This document shows, one piece after another, positions 62,445-64,000 of a stretch of 64,000 nucleotides of DNA. Below the pieces are notes generated by a model, which saw only the letters and a program-made list of their open reading frames with translations, ran no database searches and was not told the origin of the DNA. Source of the stretch: Hyphomicrobiales bacterium (GTDB lineage Bacteria > Pseudomonadota > Alphaproteobacteria > Rhizobiales > Rhizobiaceae); contig UCJD01000032.1 in NCBI GenBank assembly GCA_900472605.1, forward strand, positions 1 to 64,000. Reading direction: 5' to 3'. Position 1 is the stretch's first letter. Each line of letters opens with the position of its first letter. Position numbers and translations under genes: made by a program.

Positions 62445-62493
62445 GGATTAACCCGTTCATTGGTGTCTTTTAGACGCAAAGCGCCAGGTTGAA

Positions 62494-63648
62494 TTATTTG
62501 GTCGCCGCAGGCGTGCTCGCATCGGACGACGGCATGGTGTGGCCGTCATGCTGCATGTTCATCGCCGGCGCGGCATCCGTAGCGGGCTTGGCGTCCATGC
62601 CAGGCATGTTCTCCATGCTCTCGGCGCCATGTGACGCTTCGCCGGCCTCGGCAGCCGGTGCGTGAAGATTGATGTCGATCGGTTCGCCGTCGAACTTCAG
62701 CTTCTCGCGGTTCTCGTGGCTTTCCTTGCCGGCACCGCCCATCATGTCGATGTGCATCATTTCGCTCATGCACATCTTGCCGGGAGTGGCGCACATGTTG
62801 AGGATCGCATTGTAGAGATCCTTGTCGGCGGTCGCATAGTAACGAACCGGCTCGCGCTCGCTCGGACGCTCGAGCTTGAGATAGGCGTCGCGGTTGAGCG
62901 CGGTGCCCTGGGTCTTGACCTGAGCAACCCAGCTATCGAAGCCCTGCTGGTTCATGCCATGGAACTTGAAGCGCATGTGCGAGAAGCCGGGGCCGCTGTA
63001 GTTCGCGGAGAAGCCGTCATAGACGCCTTCCTTGTTGATGACCGCATGCAGCTTGGTCTGCATGCCAGGCATCGCGTAGATCTGGCCAGCGAGCGCCGGG
63101 ATATAGAACGAGTTCATCACGGACGACGCGGTGATCTCGAAGTTGATCGGAACATCGACGGGAGCCGCCAGTTCGTTGACGGTTGCGATGCCCAGCTCCG
63201 GGTAGAAGAACAGCCATTTCCAGTCGAGAGCGACGACCTGGACGGTCAGGGGCTTTACGTCGGCGGGAATCGTGCGCTCCGCATCGATGCGGTCGAGCGG
63301 ACGGTACGGATCGAGCTTGTGCGTGGTGATCCAGGTGATTGCACCCAGCACGATGATGATCGCGAGCGGAGCGGCCCAGATGACCACTTCGAGACGCGTG
63401 GAATGATGCCATTCCGGATCATACGTAGCGGAGGTGTTCGACTGGCGGTAGCGCCAGGCGAAGAACAGCGTCAGACAAATCACCGGGATGATGATCAGCA
63501 GCATCAGCAGGACCGATACGATGATCAGGTCTCGCTGTTGCATGGCGATATCGCCGGAAGGCGACATGACCACCAGGTTACATCCTGCAAGCATGAGGAA
63601 TAGCGGCAGAATGACGAGATGGCGGGAAAACTTTGACAGCTTTTGCAC
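62494..63648 (-). CDS. cyoA: cytochrome bo3 quinol oxidase subunit II CyoA
   Basis: 384 aa. An N-terminal lipoprotein signal with lipobox MLAGC (Cys at about residue 23) precedes two membrane helices (IVSVLLMLLIIIPVICLTLFFAWRY and LEVVIWAAPLAIIIVLGAITWI) and the periplasmic cupredoxin domain, which lacks the CuA ligand set as expected for a quinol oxidase. About 100 C-terminal residues are rich in Met and His (CMSEMMHIDMMGG, MENMPGMDAK, MNMQHDGHTM), longer than in E. coli CyoA (315 aa). First gene of cyoABCD, with a promoter candidate 103 bases upstream. Confidence 0.96.
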   Translation of the reverse strand: MQKLSKFSRHLVILPLFLMLAGCNLVVMSPSGDIAMQQRDLIIVSVLLMLLIIIPVICLTLFFAWRYRQSNTSATYDPEWHHSTRLEVVIWAAPLAIIIVLGAITWITTHKLDPYRPLDRIDAERTIPADVKPLTVQVVALDWKWLFFYPELGIATVNELAAPVDVPINFEITASSVMNSFYIPALAGQIYAMPGMQTKLHAVINKEGVYDGFSANYSGPGFSHMRFKFHGMNQQGFDSWVAQVKTQGTALNRDAYLKLERPSEREPVRYYATADKDLYNAILNMCATPGKMCMSEMMHIDMMGGAGKESHENREKLKFDGEPIDINLHAPAAEAGEASHGAESMENMPGMDAKPATDAAPAMNMQHDGHTMPSSDASTPAATK

Positions 63649-63750
63649 GTCGTTATTGCTCTTTTTGTTTCGTCCGATCCGCGACTAAAGCACTATAACT
63701 TGTAGCAACATGAGGTGTTTGGTCGCAGCGCAGCAGATTTGCCGCAGTGC
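63649..63750. other. leader region of the cyo operon
   Basis: About 100 bases between the promoter candidate and cyoA. No RNA element or additional gene is evident. Confidence 0.5.
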
Positions 63751-63779
63751 GGGATACGACGGACCGCGTGCGATGTCAA
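63751..63779 (-). promoter_or_regulatory. sigma70-type promoter candidate for cyoABCD
   Basis: Reading the minus strand: TTGACA (63774-63779), a 17-base spacer, then TATCCC (63751-63756). The -35 is perfect and the spacing ideal; the -10 is a partial match. It is positioned 103 bases ahead of the cyoA start. Confidence 0.5.
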
Positions 63780-64000
63780 AAACTTGACGCGCCGAAAAGA
63801 GCCATTTTTTGCACGCCGCCGCATTCGTGCAACTATATATCCTCGAAAGCCCCTCCGGCCACCGTTCGCGCGCTTATTTCAGCGTTTCGGCGCACAATTC
63901 TTCACGCGGCGCTAATTTTCGAAGCCGGTGATAAACTATTTCTGCATTCCACCCTTGATAAGCACGACAGTTAGTTCAAAATCTTACCTGAGACGCTTTG
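63780..64000. other. right-hand end of window, no gene assigned
   Basis: About 220 bases with short open frames only. One AT-rich stretch (63825-63842, with TATATAT) may be promoter sequence for a gene beyond the window. Nothing else was seen. Confidence 0.5.

Noticed and set aside
60414..62492. 692-codon open frame on the plus strand opposite cyoB
   Set aside because: It is the antisense shadow of cyoB, extremely rich in Asp/Glu/His/Arg from complementary GC-rich codons, with no recognisable domain.
63715..63974. Short plus-strand frames at the right end
   Set aside because: No ribosome sites, unusual composition, and they overlap the probable cyo promoter on the other strand.
1..64000. 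tRNA or rRNA genes, CRISPR array, insertion sequences, integrase or attachment sites
   Set aside because: I looked for cloverleaf-like palindromes, conserved rRNA strings, regularly spaced repeats and transposase motifs and found none. Structured RNAs with weak sequence signature could still be missed; a covariance-model search would settle this.

Overview
This 64 kb window is GC-rich alphaproteobacterial DNA, almost certainly from the order Rhizobiales (Rhizobium, Agrobacterium or a close relative). The evidence is a full erythritol catabolic locus of the Rhizobium/Brucella type (eryABCD-eryH-eryI plus an eryEFG-type sugar importer), rhizobial small families (DUF1127, DUF982, DUF2291), many ABC importers, and a CtrA-type box in front of minCDE. 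In several rhizobia minCDE sits on a secondary replicon, so a chromid or large plasmid is a reasonable guess, but nothing here proves it. No rRNA, tRNA, CRISPR array or insertion sequence was found.

Layout. 0-4.5 kb: the end of a DUF4082 secreted protein, a CobW metallochaperone, a cold-shock protein, a YkgJ-type CxxCxxCC protein, an Omp25/31-like porin and an unrecognised membrane protein. 4.5-12.5 kb (minus strand): a polyamine-type import and processing operon made of a YtcJ-like amidohydrolase, PotGHI- and PotF-like transporter genes, an acetylpolyamine amidohydrolase and a beta-lactamase-fold serine hydrolase. 12.6-18.6 kb: LysR regulators with small redox or detoxification enzymes (cupin, RibD/DHFR-like reductase, YpfH-like esterase, glutathionyl-hydroquinone reductase, nitroreductase). 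18.9-22.6 kb: a visibly more AT-rich polysaccharide patch (parallel beta-helix protein, glycosyltransferase, Wzy/O-antigen-ligase-like protein). 23.1-25.3 kb: a DUF982 protein and a GAF-GGDEF-EAL protein.

25.3-41.2 kb is the most striking part. One sugar-type importer (DUF2291 protein, ATPase, permease, binding protein) is transcribed leftwards, followed by a DeoR regulator and a second FGGY kinase plus GlpD-like dehydrogenase. Across an AT-rich intergenic region of about 0.9 kb, the complete erythritol pathway runs rightwards: EryA kinase, EryB dehydrogenase, EryC epimerase, EryD regulator, EryH (TpiA-like) and EryI (RpiB-like), taking erythritol to D-erythrose 4-phosphate. Both sides thus carry a paralogous kinase/dehydrogenase pair. 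The intergenic region has repeated GTGTTA elements, and a 22-codon leader ORF with a strong ribosome site overlaps the eryA start.

41.4-46.4 kb: an alpha/beta hydrolase with two plausible starts, a DUF1127 protein, minCDE behind a perfect TTAA-N7-TTAAC box, a small conserved-looking protein and a DUF2218-siderophore-interacting fusion. 46.8-52.9 kb: a LacI regulator facing a Ugp-like sugar or polyol-phosphate ABC operon headed by a metallophosphoesterase. 53.1-57.3 kb: a second, Fe3+/phosphonate-like ABC operon behind the perfect palindrome TTGCACAGCTGTGCAA. 57.3-63.6 kb: a second YkgJ protein, a histidine phosphatase and the cyoABCD-surf1 cytochrome bo3 quinol oxidase operon, with a good sigma70-type promoter at 63751-63779.
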